Below, piece after piece: positions 1-9,060 of a stretch of DNA of 64,000 nt. This DNA comes from Roseiarcus sp963813555 (GTDB lineage Bacteria > Pseudomonadota > Alphaproteobacteria > Rhizobiales > Beijerinckiaceae), in the NCBI GenBank assembly GCA_963813555.1, contig CAWEZX010000009.1, positions 367,757 through 431,756 on the forward strand, in the 5' to 3' direction. The notes under the pieces are model-generated. The model had not been told where the DNA came from, made no database searches, and worked only from the letters and a program-made list of their open reading frames with translations. Within the stretch, counting starts at the first letter, position 1. The number at the start of each line of letters is the position of its first letter. The position numbers and the translations under genes were made by a program.

Positions 1-111
1 GCCATCGTCGCGATCGAGCCCGTCGGCAATTACGCCATCAAGATCGTGTTCGACGATGGACACGACACCGGCCTTTATTCCTGGGACTATCTGCGCAAGC
101 TGGCGCAGTAA
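1..111 (+). CDS. DUF971 protein, C-terminal end (partial)
   Basis: The window opens inside this gene; only the last 36 codons and a TAA stop are present. The residues (VAIEPVGNYAIKI, then a Gly-Leu-Tyr-Ser-Trp-Asp-Tyr stretch) match the end of DUF971, the small domain also found at the N-terminus of gamma-butyrobetaine hydroxylase and in proteins linked to iron-sulfur cluster work. Stand-alone bacterial members are about 110-130 residues, so most of the gene lies upstream. Family assignment is from recognised sequence; function is not shown. Confidence 0.75.
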   Translation, partial: AIVAIEPVGNYAIKIVFDDGHDTGLYSWDYLRKLAQ

Positions 112-228
112 AGCGGCGACTCATCAGACGGAAGCCGCCGCGTCGCGACGCGGAGGCGCCGTGATAAAACATTGGTGGCCTGCCCTCATTTTCGTGGTTT
201 CCATTTTTTGACGTCGGAGGCTTTTGCC

Positions 229-618
229 GTGCAGAAACAAGAAGGGCTCGTCAAAATTCCGAGCTATCATTCCGTGGACGAGACGGTCGACAAACTGAAG
301 ACAATTCTCAACACCAAAGCAGTGACGCTGTTCGCGCTCGTTGACCACAGCGGCGAAGCCGAGAAGGTGGGCTTGAAAATGCCGCCGACCAAGCTTTTGA
401 TCTTCGGCAACCCGAAGGGCGGGACGCCGGTGATGCTGGCGGCCCCGAGCGTCGCCATCGACCTTCCGCTGAAGATTCTGGTCGCGGAAGATTCGCAAGG
501 AAAGGTGTGGATCTCTTACAATAGCGCGGAGTACCTGAAAGAGCGGCACGGTTTGCCGCCAAATCTAGTGGCGAATATCGCGGTCGTGCAGGCCCTGGCG
601 GCAGCGGCTGGAGAGTAG
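229..618 (+). CDS. DUF302 domain protein
   Basis: A 129-residue protein resembling DUF302: a repeated beta-alpha pattern with a conserved KLLIFGNPKGGTP segment near the middle and an IDLPLKILV segment after it. The family is small and of unknown biochemical role. I chose the GTG at 229 because a CGGAGG ribosome-binding site lies about eight bases upstream. A TTG at 172 in the same frame has no such site and would add residues that do not look like the family. No signal peptide is visible from this start. Confidence 0.75.
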   Translation: MQKQEGLVKIPSYHSVDETVDKLKTILNTKAVTLFALVDHSGEAEKVGLKMPPTKLLIFGNPKGGTPVMLAAPSVAIDLPLKILVAEDSQGKVWISYNSAEYLKERHGLPPNLVANIAVVQALAAAAGE

Positions 619-764
619 CTCGACAAATTGCTTGCGCTTCGCCGTTCGCTGCGTCGCGACCAGGTGCTATCGTCGCGCATCGGCGAATCAGGTCACTCGC
701 CTGCGCTGCCTGAGGCTTGTCAAGCGCGCATGCGGGAGATCGATACAGGAAGGCGCGCTGCGGC

Positions 765-2435
765 ATGACGGTCGAAAACCTCCCACGTTTCGACATCGCG
801 ACTCTAAAGCGGCTCGCCGGAGGCGCCTTCGTCCGCGGCGAGGCGTACCATCGGGAAGGACGCGTCGAGATCCTCGCCATCGAACCCAGGCGGGTGCTGG
901 CGCGAGTCACGGGAACGGAGGACTACCGCGTCAATCTCCTCGGCGGGGGCGAGACGATCCGAGGCGAGTGCACCTGTCCCGCGTTCGAAGATTATGGCTT
1001 CTGCAAGCACATGGTGGCGACCGCGCTCGCCGCCAACGAGTTCGATCGCGGCCCCGAGCCGGTGGCCGTCGGTGCGCTCGCGCGCATCCGCGCCCACCTC
1101 GCGAATAAGTCGAACGGCGTTCTCGTCTCGATGATCGTCGAGCTTGCCGAGCGCGATCCAGCGCTTTTCCGCAAGCTTGAGATCGCATCGGCCTCTGACG
1201 GCGCCGACGACAAGACACTGACGGCGCGCCTAGGCAAGGCGATCGACCAGGCGACGGCCACACGCGGCTATGTCGAATATCGGGGAGCGGGCGGCTGGGC
1301 CGCGGGCGTCGAAGAGGCGCTCGACGCCCTCGACGCCTTGGACTCCAGGCACGACCACCTCCTCTTCAAGCTGGCCGAGCGGGCGATCGACCGGATCGAG
1401 AGCGCAATCGAATCCATTGACGATTCCGACGGCGAATGCGGCGAACTGCTCGAGCGCGCGCGGGACATCCACATCCGCGCCGCCCGCGGCGCCCGGCCGG
1501 AGCCCATGGCGCTCGCCCGCGACCTCTTTGAGCGCGAGACCGGCGATGGCTACGGAACCTTCGACTGCGCGGCCCGGCTCTATGCCGACGTTCTCGGCGA
1601 AGTCGGATTGGCCGAATATCGCAGGCTGGCGACCGAAGCGTGGGAGAAGCTGCCGCCGCTGACCGGACGTAGCCGAGAGAAGGCTGAAGGCGACTATTCC
1701 GGCCTCTCGGGAATTCTCGACAGTTTCGCCGAGCGTGACGGCGACGTCGATGCGCGCATCGCCCTGCGCGCCAAGGACCTGTCGTCACCCTGGAAATATT
1801 TCGAGCTCGCTGAGTTCTGCCTCGGGCACAAGGGCGCGAACGAAGCGCTGCGCTGGGCCGAGGAAGGGCTCTGGACGTTCGAGGACGGCCCTTCGGACGC
1901 GCGCCTCGTTCTGTTCGCCGCCAACCTTCTCATGAAGGCGGATCGCCGAGGCGAAGCCGAAGCCGTTCTCAAGCGCGCTTTCGAGCGTGTGCCGGACTTC
2001 AATGTCTACCTGCGCTGGCGCGAGGCAAGCGGCGAGGGGGCGCGCGACCAGGCGCTCGCGCTGGTCGAGCGCCGGGCGGCGGCCGAGACCGGGCTATCCT
2101 TCGGCCATCCCGCCGATCTTGGCGTCAAAATCCTGATGAACGAGAAGCGGTTCGACATGGCCTGGGCGATGACACGAAAATACCGCGTCTCGCGGACCGT
2201 GAAAGAAGGCCTCGCGCGCGAAAGCGAGGCTGACCATCCACGCGAGGCCCTGGAGGTCTATGCGCGGCGCGTCGATGAGCTCGCAAACGGGGGCGGCAAT
2301 CGCGCTTACGAGGAGGCCGCCGGCTTCGTCGGTCGCATGGAACGTTTGCGCGCCCCCGCCGAGCAGGCAGACTATATCGCAGCCCTCAAGGAGCGATTCG
2401 GCCGCAGGCGCAATTTCGTGAGATTGCTGGGTTGA
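765..2435 (+). CDS. SWIM zinc-finger protein with helical repeat C-terminus
   Basis: A 556-residue protein. The SWIM motif CTCPAFEDYGFCKH supplies Cys69, Cys71, Cys80 and His82 for zinc binding; SWIM domains bind nucleic acid or protein. The remaining roughly 470 residues are mostly helical and acidic, with TPR-like pairs of helices, as in SWIM proteins carrying a DUF6880-type region. The ATG at 765 follows an AGGAAGG site; the frame is open further upstream to 717 without a better site. It stands alone, with pfkB-like gene 49 bases downstream on the same strand. Cellular role unknown. Confidence 0.8.
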   Translation: MTVENLPRFDIATLKRLAGGAFVRGEAYHREGRVEILAIEPRRVLARVTGTEDYRVNLLGGGETIRGECTCPAFEDYGFCKHMVATALAANEFDRGPEPVAVGALARIRAHLANKSNGVLVSMIVELAERDPALFRKLEIASASDGADDKTLTARLGKAIDQATATRGYVEYRGAGGWAAGVEEALDALDALDSRHDHLLFKLAERAIDRIESAIESIDDSDGECGELLERARDIHIRAARGARPEPMALARDLFERETGDGYGTFDCAARLYADVLGEVGLAEYRRLATEAWEKLPPLTGRSREKAEGDYSGLSGILDSFAERDGDVDARIALRAKDLSSPWKYFELAEFCLGHKGANEALRWAEEGLWTFEDGPSDARLVLFAANLLMKADRRGEAEAVLKRAFERVPDFNVYLRWREASGEGARDQALALVERRAAAETGLSFGHPADLGVKILMNEKRFDMAWAMTRKYRVSRTVKEGLARESEADHPREALEVYARRVDELANGGGNRAYEEAAGFVGRMERLRAPAEQADYIAALKERFGRRRNFVRLLG

Positions 2436-2484
2436 CGCAAATCCGCGCGAGTCGTCGCGCGGCCCGCGTGTCCCATGCGCCGCC

Positions 2485-3369
2485 ATGATCGAGTCGCCCC
2501 GCATCCTCGTCATCGGCGACGTGATGACCGACGTCATCGTTCGCCCCGAGGGGCCGCTCGCGCGCGGTTCGGACCGGCGAGCGTCGATCACTTTTCAGCC
2601 CGGCGGTTCCGCGGCCAATCAGGCCGCCTGGCTCGCCTCGTTCCGGGTAAGCGTCGACTTCGTCGCGCGCGTCGGCGCCGCTGACCTCCAGAGCGAAACG
2701 GCGCGGCTCAAGGCGATCGGCGTCACGTCGCATCTGATCAGCGACCCGCGCCGCGAGACGGGACGGCTCGTGGCCCTGATCGACGCGAACGGCGAACGCA
2801 GCTTCCTTACCGACCGCGGCGCGAACGAAGCGCTCGAGGTCGGCGACATCCCCGACACGCTGATCGAGCGCGCAGCGCTCGTCCATCTCTCCGGCTATTC
2901 GTTCTTCGCGCCTTCGCCGCGCGCGGCGGTGCTCGACGTGAAGCGGCGGGCCGGACACAAGCCGGTCAGCGTCGATCCCGCGTCAGCGGAATTCTTGCGC
3001 GAGATCGGGGCGGAAATGTTTCTCGGCCACACGCAGGGCGCTTCGATCCTGTTCCCCAACGAAGAGGAAGCCGCGATTCTCGCCGGCTCGGACGATCCCG
3101 AGACTCAGTGCGCGCGGCTCGCGGCGCTCTACCCGCTGGTCGTCATCAAGCGCGGCGCGGCCGGCGCCGAGGCGGCGCAAGGCGAACACCGCTGGCGTGT
3201 CGACGCGCCGAAGACCGAGGCGATTGACACCACCGGCGCGGGCGACGCCTTCGTCGCCGCTTTTCTTAGCCAGCGACTGGCCGGCAGGGAAATCCAACCC
3301 GCGCTTGAGCGCGCCGCCGCCGCCGGGGCCGCGGCTTCGACAATTATTGGCGGTAGGCCGAGGGCCTAA
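2485..3369 (+). CDS. PfkB family sugar/nucleoside kinase
   Basis: A 294-residue cytoplasmic kinase of the ribokinase/PfkB family. The N-terminal family signature (GGSAANQAA) lies near residue 40 and the C-terminal ATP/anion-hole signature DTTGAGDAF near residue 247, whose second Asp is the catalytic base. Substrate cannot be told: ribokinase, adenosine kinase and pseudouridine kinase all share these motifs, and the usual partner genes (for example psuG) are absent. Start is the ATG at 2485; the upstream SWIM gene is on the same strand but co-transcription is only possible, not shown. Confidence 0.85.
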   Translation: MIESPRILVIGDVMTDVIVRPEGPLARGSDRRASITFQPGGSAANQAAWLASFRVSVDFVARVGAADLQSETARLKAIGVTSHLISDPRRETGRLVALIDANGERSFLTDRGANEALEVGDIPDTLIERAALVHLSGYSFFAPSPRAAVLDVKRRAGHKPVSVDPASAEFLREIGAEMFLGHTQGASILFPNEEEAAILAGSDDPETQCARLAALYPLVVIKRGAAGAEAAQGEHRWRVDAPKTEAIDTTGAGDAFVAAFLSQRLAGREIQPALERAAAAGAAASTIIGGRPRA

Positions 3370-3384
3370 GCGTTCATCCCGACC

Positions 3385-3440
3385 GATAGGTATGATCGCT
3401 TCTTCTGATAGACTTGCGGCGATCGCTGTCTATACCTATC
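3385..3440. promoter_or_regulatory. Nested inverted repeats upstream of pirin gene
   Basis: GATAGGTAT (3385-3393) is repeated in inverse as ATACCTATC (3432-3440), and a second pair, ATAGAC (3408-3413) and GTCTAT (3428-3433), is nested so that the two right arms overlap. Two overlapping dyads 115-170 bases before a start codon are typical of LysR-type operators, and pirin genes are often next to or controlled by LysR regulators. No regulator gene is adjacent here, so this is a candidate operator only. Confidence 0.4.
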
Positions 3441-3555
3441 TGCCCCACCAGCACGGTTTCCGATCAAAGAACTTGCCAAACTTCTTCGGTCTCAACTCTG
3501 GCTGAGCGGCAGTATTTCGGAAGCCAAATTGTTTTTCATTCGATCAGGAGGGCTC

Positions 3556-4461
3556 ATGTCCATTCGTCCCGTCAAGCGCGTCAGCCAGTCCGTTCCGACC
3601 ATGGAGGGGGCGGGCGTGAAGCTGCGCCGCGCCTTCGGCTTCGGCGACACGTCCGATTTCGACCCGTTCCTCATGATGGACGATTTCCGCGGCGATCGGC
3701 CCGAGGATTATCTGGCGGGCTTCCCTTGGCATCCGCATCGCGGCATCGAGACGATCACCTATGTGCTGGCTGGCAGCGTCGATCACGGTGACAGCCTCGG
3801 CAACCGCGGCAAGCTCGGCTCGGGCGACGTTCAATGGATGACCGCCGGCAGCGGCATCCTGCACCAGGAAATGCCGACCGGCGACGCCAAGGGACGCATG
3901 CACGGCTTCCAGCTATGGGCGAACCTGCCGGCGCATCTCAAGATGACCAAGCCGCGCTACCAGGACGTTCCCGCAACCGCGATCCCCGAGGTGATCGACG
4001 ACGACGGCACGTGCGTGCGCGTGATCTGCGGTGAGTTCTGGGGGAAGACCGGTCCGGTCGACGGCGTCGCCGCCGAGCCGCGCTATCTCGACGTGACGGT
4101 GCCGGCGGGCAAGAAGAAGCGCCTCAAGGTCGAGGATTTCCGTCAGGCGTTCGCCTACATCTTCGAGGGCTCGGCTGCATTCGCGGACTCATCCGAACCT
4201 TTTGGCGTGTTGCGCGAAGCCCAGGTCGACGGCGAAGAGGTGCTGGTGCGCGACAGGATCGGCAATCGCTCGCTCGTCGTGTTCGGCGCGGGCGACGAGA
4301 TCGTCGTCCAGGCGGGCGAAGACGGCGTGCGCTTCCTTTTGGTTTCCGGCCGACCGCTACGCGAGCCGATCGCCTGGCACGGGCCGATCGTCATGAACAC
4401 GCAGGACCAGATCCGCCAGGCGCTGAGCGATTTGCGCAGCGCCGCGTTCGTCAAGAACTAG
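3556..4461 (+). CDS. Pirin family bicupin protein
   Basis: A 301-residue bicupin of the pirin family. The metal-binding histidines are seen in WHPHRGIETITY (His near 59 and 61) and GILHQEMP (His and Glu near 102-104), as in iron-binding pirins, some of which have quercetinase activity. Length fits the family (about 290-310). The ATG at 3556 has a strong AGGAGGG site six bases upstream; an earlier in-frame start at 3529 has none. A nested inverted repeat upstream may be its operator and a hairpin follows the stop codon. Confidence 0.9.
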   Translation: MSIRPVKRVSQSVPTMEGAGVKLRRAFGFGDTSDFDPFLMMDDFRGDRPEDYLAGFPWHPHRGIETITYVLAGSVDHGDSLGNRGKLGSGDVQWMTAGSGILHQEMPTGDAKGRMHGFQLWANLPAHLKMTKPRYQDVPATAIPEVIDDDGTCVRVICGEFWGKTGPVDGVAAEPRYLDVTVPAGKKKRLKVEDFRQAFAYIFEGSAAFADSSEPFGVLREAQVDGEEVLVRDRIGNRSLVVFGAGDEIVVQAGEDGVRFLLVSGRPLREPIAWHGPIVMNTQDQIRQALSDLRSAAFVKN

Positions 4462-4465
4462 CGAG

Positions 4466-4502
4466 AACCGGCTCGAGCCGCAGATTCGGGCTCGAACCGG
4501 AA
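4466..4502 (+). terminator. Hairpin after the pirin gene
   Basis: Two arms, ccggctcgagcc and gggctcgaaccgg, pair with one mismatch around a short loop and begin a few bases after the pirin stop codon. There is no clear U-run, so it may act as a weak terminator or an mRNA 3'-end stabiliser. Confidence 0.4.
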
Positions 4503-4611
4503 CCGCAAACATCGCTGCAAATTCCAACCGCTCCCTAGTCGGAACCTCGGCTTAATCTTTGCGTTCTACGATCATGAACGCGGGCTCGCGCGCCCGGCGG
4601 AGCCAAGAAGA

Positions 4612-5841
4612 ATGGCCAGCTCAAAGATCGCGACCCAGTGCTGCATTGCCGGCGGCGGCCCTGCAGGGATGATGCTCGGATTCCTGCTGGCGCGCGCCGG
4701 CGTTCATGTCGTGGTGCTGGAGAAGCACGCCGATTTCTTCCGCGACTTCCGTGGCGATACGGTTCATCCCTCGACGCTCGAGTTGATGTTCGAACTGGGC
4801 CTGATCGACGCGTTCTTGAAACTGCCGCATCAGAAGGTCGAAACGCTGACCGCCCAGATCGGCGCCGAACACGTTCAAATGGTCGATTTTCGCCATCTGC
4901 CGACGCACTGCAAATTCGTCGCGCTGATGCCGCAATGGGACTTCCTCAACTTCCTCGCCGAGCACGGCAAGCGATACAAAACGTTCGACCTGCGCATGCA
5001 GGCGGACGCGACCGACCTCATCGAAGAGAATGGGCGAATCGTCGGCTTGATCGCTGACACGCGCGACGGCGCGCTTACGATCCGCGCGGACCTCGTGGTC
5101 GGCTGTGACGGACGCCATTCGATTGTGCGCGAGAAAGCGGGGTTCAAGAGCGAGGATTATGGGGCGCCGATGGATGTGCTTTGGTTCCGCCTGTCGCGCA
5201 AGGACAGCGACAGTCCGGACACGTTCGGCCATATCGAAGCCGGCCAACTCATGGTCATGTTCGATCGTGGCGACTACTGGCAGTGTGCCTACGTAATCCC
5301 CAAAGGCGGGATTGAGCGGATGAAGTCGCAAGGCCTGGACGCCTTCCGCAAACACGTAGTCGAGATGTCGCCGTTCCTGTCCGACCGCGTGGGCGAACTG
5401 AAAACCTGGGACGACGTCAAACTGCTCAGCGTCACCGTCGATCGGTTGAAGAAATGGTGGCGGCCCGGGCTCATCTGCATCGGCGATGCGGCGCATGCGA
5501 TGTCGCCGATCGGCGGCGTGGGGATCAACATGGCGGTGCAGGACGCAGTCGCCGCGGCCAACCGGCTCGCCGGACCGCTTCGCGCCGGCAAGGTGACGGA
5601 CGCGGATCTTCAGGCCATCGAGGAGCGACGCACGCTGCCCATGCGGTTCACCCAGTGGCTGCAGCTCACCATCCAGCGACGGGTCATCAGCCGCGTTCTG
5701 GCAAGCCACGAACGGCCGAAGCCGCCGGCGTTCTTCAAGCTCTTCAACAGCTTTCCGGCCTTGCGCGGCATTCCAGCCCGGTTGATCGGCGTCGGCATTC
5801 GCCCCGAGCACGTGCAAACCCCGGAAGCAGCGCAGAATTGA
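4612..5841 (+). CDS. FAD-dependent aromatic-ring-type monooxygenase
   Basis: A 409-residue class A flavoprotein monooxygenase (PHBH/UbiH fold). The dinucleotide motif GGGPAG is at residues 14-19. The DG motif (CDGRHSIVREKAG) is near residue 165. The GD motif GDAAHAMSPIGGVGIN near residue 292 contacts the flavin ribityl chain. These enzymes use NAD(P)H and O2 to hydroxylate an aromatic or similar ring. The RGDTVHPSTLELM segment near residue 46 resembles FAD monooxygenases acting on unknown substrates rather than UbiH/UbiF. Start ATG at 4612 with an AAGAAG-like site. It stands alone. Confidence 0.85.
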   Translation: MASSKIATQCCIAGGGPAGMMLGFLLARAGVHVVVLEKHADFFRDFRGDTVHPSTLELMFELGLIDAFLKLPHQKVETLTAQIGAEHVQMVDFRHLPTHCKFVALMPQWDFLNFLAEHGKRYKTFDLRMQADATDLIEENGRIVGLIADTRDGALTIRADLVVGCDGRHSIVREKAGFKSEDYGAPMDVLWFRLSRKDSDSPDTFGHIEAGQLMVMFDRGDYWQCAYVIPKGGIERMKSQGLDAFRKHVVEMSPFLSDRVGELKTWDDVKLLSVTVDRLKKWWRPGLICIGDAAHAMSPIGGVGINMAVQDAVAAANRLAGPLRAGKVTDADLQAIEERRTLPMRFTQWLQLTIQRRVISRVLASHERPKPPAFFKLFNSFPALRGIPARLIGVGIRPEHVQTPEAAQN

Positions 5842-5862
5842 ACTCAGACGCGCCGTCCTTGG

Positions 5863-5957
5863 TCATCGCTCCAGCGCCTCGGCGTAGGCGCTGAGCGTGT
5901 CGCGCGTCATGCGCTCGAGCGAATAGGCTTCGGCGATCCGCTGGCAGAACGGATGAT
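5863..5957 (-). pseudogene. Duplicate 3' end of the family-4 glycosyltransferase
   Basis: Bases 5863-5937 match the 3' end of the glycosyltransferase gene at 7717-7791 with only three mismatches over 75 bases, in the same minus-strand orientation and the same frame, including the stop codon. Read upstream for a few more codons (HPFCQRIAEAY) it still looks like a glycosyltransferase C-terminus but no longer matches at the DNA level. It is a relict of a second copy; the unknown 528-residue gene lies between the two copies. Confidence 0.75.
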
Positions 5958-6102
5958 CTCTGCTCCCTCACCCGTGGGGCGATACGCCGGCCGGCGTTTT
6001 TGAGCCTGCGAAGCTTGTGGACAGGCTTGCCGGCGAGAGCTTGCGCCAGTGGGTCGGCGAATTAAACTCTGAGCTTCCAATTCGCCTGACGAAAGTATCC
6101 AC

Positions 6103-7689
6103 ATGAAGAAGCTCGCCAGCAAACCGCGGAAGCCGGTGCGCCGGAACCATAGCGCGACAGGGACCGGCGTCTCCTTTCGCGACGTTGACATCACCGCCCT
6201 TCGACGGCTCCTGGCCGAAGAATTGCCCCCCGACGGCGACTTGGCGGACATGATCGTCGACATCCTGTCGGCCGATCTGGATGACCCCGACGACATCCCG
6301 GACGCCGAGATGCTGTCCGAACTCAACGAGGCGCTGAACCAGGCGCGGCTCGATGCTGCGGGCGGCGACATCGAGGCGCGCACAACGCTGAAGAATATCC
6401 GCGCGATGATTGATGAGGCGGCGGTGCGCGACGCTATCCATCCAGCCGTGCTGATGATGCTCGGACGATTGCTCGCGGGCGCTCAGATCGAAATCGGGGA
6501 GCCCGCCCGCGCGGCGTTGGGCCGGGTGCTGGACTCGGGAGCTCTCAAGGACACCGCGGCAGGCGCCTATGAGGCGTTCTTGCGACCCGCGCTGTCGCAG
6601 AGCGGGTCCGATCCGTTCGAGCTCTACGAGGAGGTCGAGGCCATCATCTCGATTTTTCCTGTCGCTTACAGGTCGGCGTTCGTCGAGCAGATGGCGCTCG
6701 ATTCCCATGCGCTCATGCGCTGGGGCGCGGTCGGTTTCCTCCTCCATCGCGACGAAGCTCTCGCGGAAGCGGCCATTCGCGGCCTTGGCGCCGCGCCGCG
6801 GGGCCTCGATGACGAGCGTCGCCGCTGGATCGAGGCCATTCGCCCCTGGCTTGCTCCGCCGCGGCGGACTGCGCTCGACGCTGGTCTTCCCCCCGCGCGG
6901 CGCGCCGCCTCGCGGCCGGGCATGAAGATTGTGAAGACGATCGCCTCGGTCTGCGACGGATCGGGCGTCAGCTTCCTGCTCGCCACAGTCAAGGGTCGCT
7001 CCCGCTTGCTTCTCGCCTCGGTGATGATCAAGCCGACGGGCGTCAATGACTGCGCGTCCTACAAAGACCTGTCGTCGAACGAGGCGATTATGCTGGAACG
7101 CGCGCTCCGCTCGTCGGTCCAATCGTCCGAGATCTCGTTCGCGGCCTGGGAGAAGTTGCTGCGGCTCGCGCTCGGCCGCAATTTCAGCTGCGATGAACCG
7201 CCGCCCTTCGCGCTCGTGGGCGTCGTCGACGCGCTCGGTCTCGATTCGCTCGCGCCCGATTTCGCGACGCCGGCCGAGATCATCGCGTCGGCGCTCGCCA
7301 ACGTCGCGGACCGCGATCGCGCCGAAACCATCCGCACGGCGCATGAATTCGCAGCGAAGACCGAATTGACCGACAACTGGTTCGAGGCCGGCGAAGAGGT
7401 CGAGGCGGTCATGTGCGCGGCGAGGTCGGTCAGCGCGGGCGCGGGCGCGCTTATCGAAAGCTATCTGCCCAGGCGCCGGGAATTCTGGGCGGCGCAATGC
7501 GCCCGATCGGCGCTTGCGCTCAAGGACAGCGCCCGCCCGCGCGACGAGACCTGGAAACATCTTGCGCTCGTGGGCCGCGACCTTGCCGCCGACCTGCCCT
7601 TGAGCCGCATTCCGTTGATTCACCGCATCGCCGAGATGAGTGCGCGCGCTTATGCCCAGCAGAAGGCGCAGCGCTCGGCGGCGGCCTGA
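6103..7689 (+). CDS. Unknown 528-residue protein
   Basis: I do not recognise this protein. The N-terminal 25 residues are basic (Lys/Arg rich), followed by an acidic helical stretch (many Asp near residues 45-70) and long amphipathic helices. Residues about 270-300 form a more strand-like segment (GSGVSFLLATVKGRSRLLLASVMI, given only in part by position), then helices again with an Ala/Gln-rich tail. There is no signal peptide or membrane segment. The open frame has normal codon use. It is bracketed by two copies of the end of the neighbouring glycosyltransferase gene, which suggests arrival by insertion or survival between paralogues. Confidence 0.75.
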   Translation: MKKLASKPRKPVRRNHSATGTGVSFRDVDITALRRLLAEELPPDGDLADMIVDILSADLDDPDDIPDAEMLSELNEALNQARLDAAGGDIEARTTLKNIRAMIDEAAVRDAIHPAVLMMLGRLLAGAQIEIGEPARAALGRVLDSGALKDTAAGAYEAFLRPALSQSGSDPFELYEEVEAIISIFPVAYRSAFVEQMALDSHALMRWGAVGFLLHRDEALAEAAIRGLGAAPRGLDDERRRWIEAIRPWLAPPRRTALDAGLPPARRAASRPGMKIVKTIASVCDGSGVSFLLATVKGRSRLLLASVMIKPTGVNDCASYKDLSSNEAIMLERALRSSVQSSEISFAAWEKLLRLALGRNFSCDEPPPFALVGVVDALGLDSLAPDFATPAEIIASALANVADRDRAETIRTAHEFAAKTELTDNWFEAGEEVEAVMCAARSVSAGAGALIESYLPRRREFWAAQCARSALALKDSARPRDETWKHLALVGRDLAADLPLSRIPLIHRIAEMSARAYAQQKAQRSAAA

Positions 7690-7716
7690 ACGGCCCGGCC
7701 GCCACCCACCGTCGTT

Positions 7717-8922
7717 TCATCGCTCCAGCGCCTCGGCGTAGACGCTGAGCGTGTCGCGCGTCATGCGCTGGAGCGAGTAGGCTTCGGCGATTTTCGCCCG
7801 CGACCGGCGCCGGACGGCCTCGCGCGCGGAGGCGCCGAGTGAAAGCGCAGCATGGATCGCTTCCGCAAGCGCGGCCGGCTCGCGAGGCGGAACGAGCCAT
7901 CCGGTGCGCGCCTCGGCGTCCGCGTGCGGCGGCGCCGCGACAATCTCGCGCGCCGCTCCGACGTCGGAGATGATGGTGAGCGCCCCCATCGCCGCGGCCT
8001 CGATCGAAGTGCGCGTCACGCCGTCGGGCTCGGCAGCGGGAAAGACCACGACCGCTGCGCCGACGAACGCGGCTGGCGGATCGGCGGCGGCGCCGACGCG
8101 CACGAGCATCGACTGGACGCCGCACTTGACGGCGAGCGCGTCAAGCTCGCGCGCGAACACTGGCTTCGCCGCTTCGCCGGCCAACACGAAACGGACGTCG
8201 TCGAGGCCCCTGCTCTTGATCACCGCCGCGGCTTCGATGAGCGTCTGCGGACCCCGGCCGGGCGCTAGCCGCGCCGGCATCAGCACGACCCGTTCATGCG
8301 CCGCGACGCCCCAGGCCGAACGAACGTCGGCCACACGCCGCCCGCTCACGCGCTCCGGCTGAAGCTTGGAAAGATCCATCCCCGGACGGACGACCCTGAG
8401 GCGCTTAGGAACCGCGGGAAAGAATGTTTCCGCGCGTGCGGCGGCGAATTCAGACGAGGCGATGACATAATCGCCCTCGGCCACGGCGGACTCGAAGCTG
8501 GTGCGCGGACGCGTGCGGCCGCCATCGCCCGGAAGCGAGGTGACAAGCGGACGCTTCGCCTTGCGGCACGCCTTGACCGCCGCCCAGGCCGCCCAGCGCG
8601 AGCGCGCGTGCACGAGGTCGACCCGCTCGGAAGCGATGATGCGCTGAAGTCGGCCCATGTTGAGCGCCATCGCGAGCGGATTCTTGGTCGCCGCTGGAAA
8701 GCGGACGAAGAGGCCGCCGATCGCCTGCAGTTCGCCCGCCAGCTCGCTGGAATCGGTCGCGACCAGCGCGCGGGCGCCAGTCTCCGCCAGCGCCGCGGTG
8801 ACGGCGAGCGTCGCGCCCTCGTCGCCGCCCGCGTCGACCGGCGGGACAATCTGAAGGATCGTTCGGCCGGCGAGCGGCGCGTTCGCCCCGCGCCCGAAGG
8901 GGGAAAGCGCCTCGATGCTCAT
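7717..8922 (-). CDS. Family 4 glycosyltransferase (GT-B fold)
   Basis: A 401-residue cytoplasmic sugar transferase. The C-terminal half has the GT4 nucleotide-sugar site: VLMPARLAPGRGPQTLIEA near the middle and the E-x7-E type element EPDGVTRTSIEAAAMG near residue 310. The N-terminal domain has VDLVHARSRWAAW and SLPGDG loops as in lipopolysaccharide or capsule transferases. The ATG at 8922 was chosen; the open frame runs far upstream but loses resemblance. Acceptor and donor are unknown. The divergent hydrolase gene begins 138 bases away and a duplicate of this gene's 3' end lies at 5863. Confidence 0.85.
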   Translation of the reverse strand: MSIEALSPFGRGANAPLAGRTILQIVPPVDAGGDEGATLAVTAALAETGARALVATDSSELAGELQAIGGLFVRFPAATKNPLAMALNMGRLQRIIASERVDLVHARSRWAAWAAVKACRKAKRPLVTSLPGDGGRTRPRTSFESAVAEGDYVIASSEFAAARAETFFPAVPKRLRVVRPGMDLSKLQPERVSGRRVADVRSAWGVAAHERVVLMPARLAPGRGPQTLIEAAAVIKSRGLDDVRFVLAGEAAKPVFARELDALAVKCGVQSMLVRVGAAADPPAAFVGAAVVVFPAAEPDGVTRTSIEAAAMGALTIISDVGAAREIVAAPPHADAEARTGWLVPPREPAALAEAIHAALSLGASAREAVRRRSRAKIAEAYSLQRMTRDTLSVYAEALER

Positions 8923-9060
8923 GGCGGCCCGCGTCGTGAACACAGAAGCGTGACGCGCGAGCGGTTGACTCGCAGCGAAGGCTCCGCCAAGCCCGCGTCG
9001 CCCAAGCCGAGGTTCATCCCGGCGCGGCCCCCGGGCGGCGTCATCAGCAGCGAGCTCAAT

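Noticed and set aside
5968..7623. A 551-codon minus-strand frame opposite the unknown 528-residue gene
   Set aside because: Its translation is Arg/Gly/Asp-rich and crosses gene borders, while the plus-strand frame has a start, balanced composition and helical pattern. The plus strand is preferred, though neither has a recognised family.
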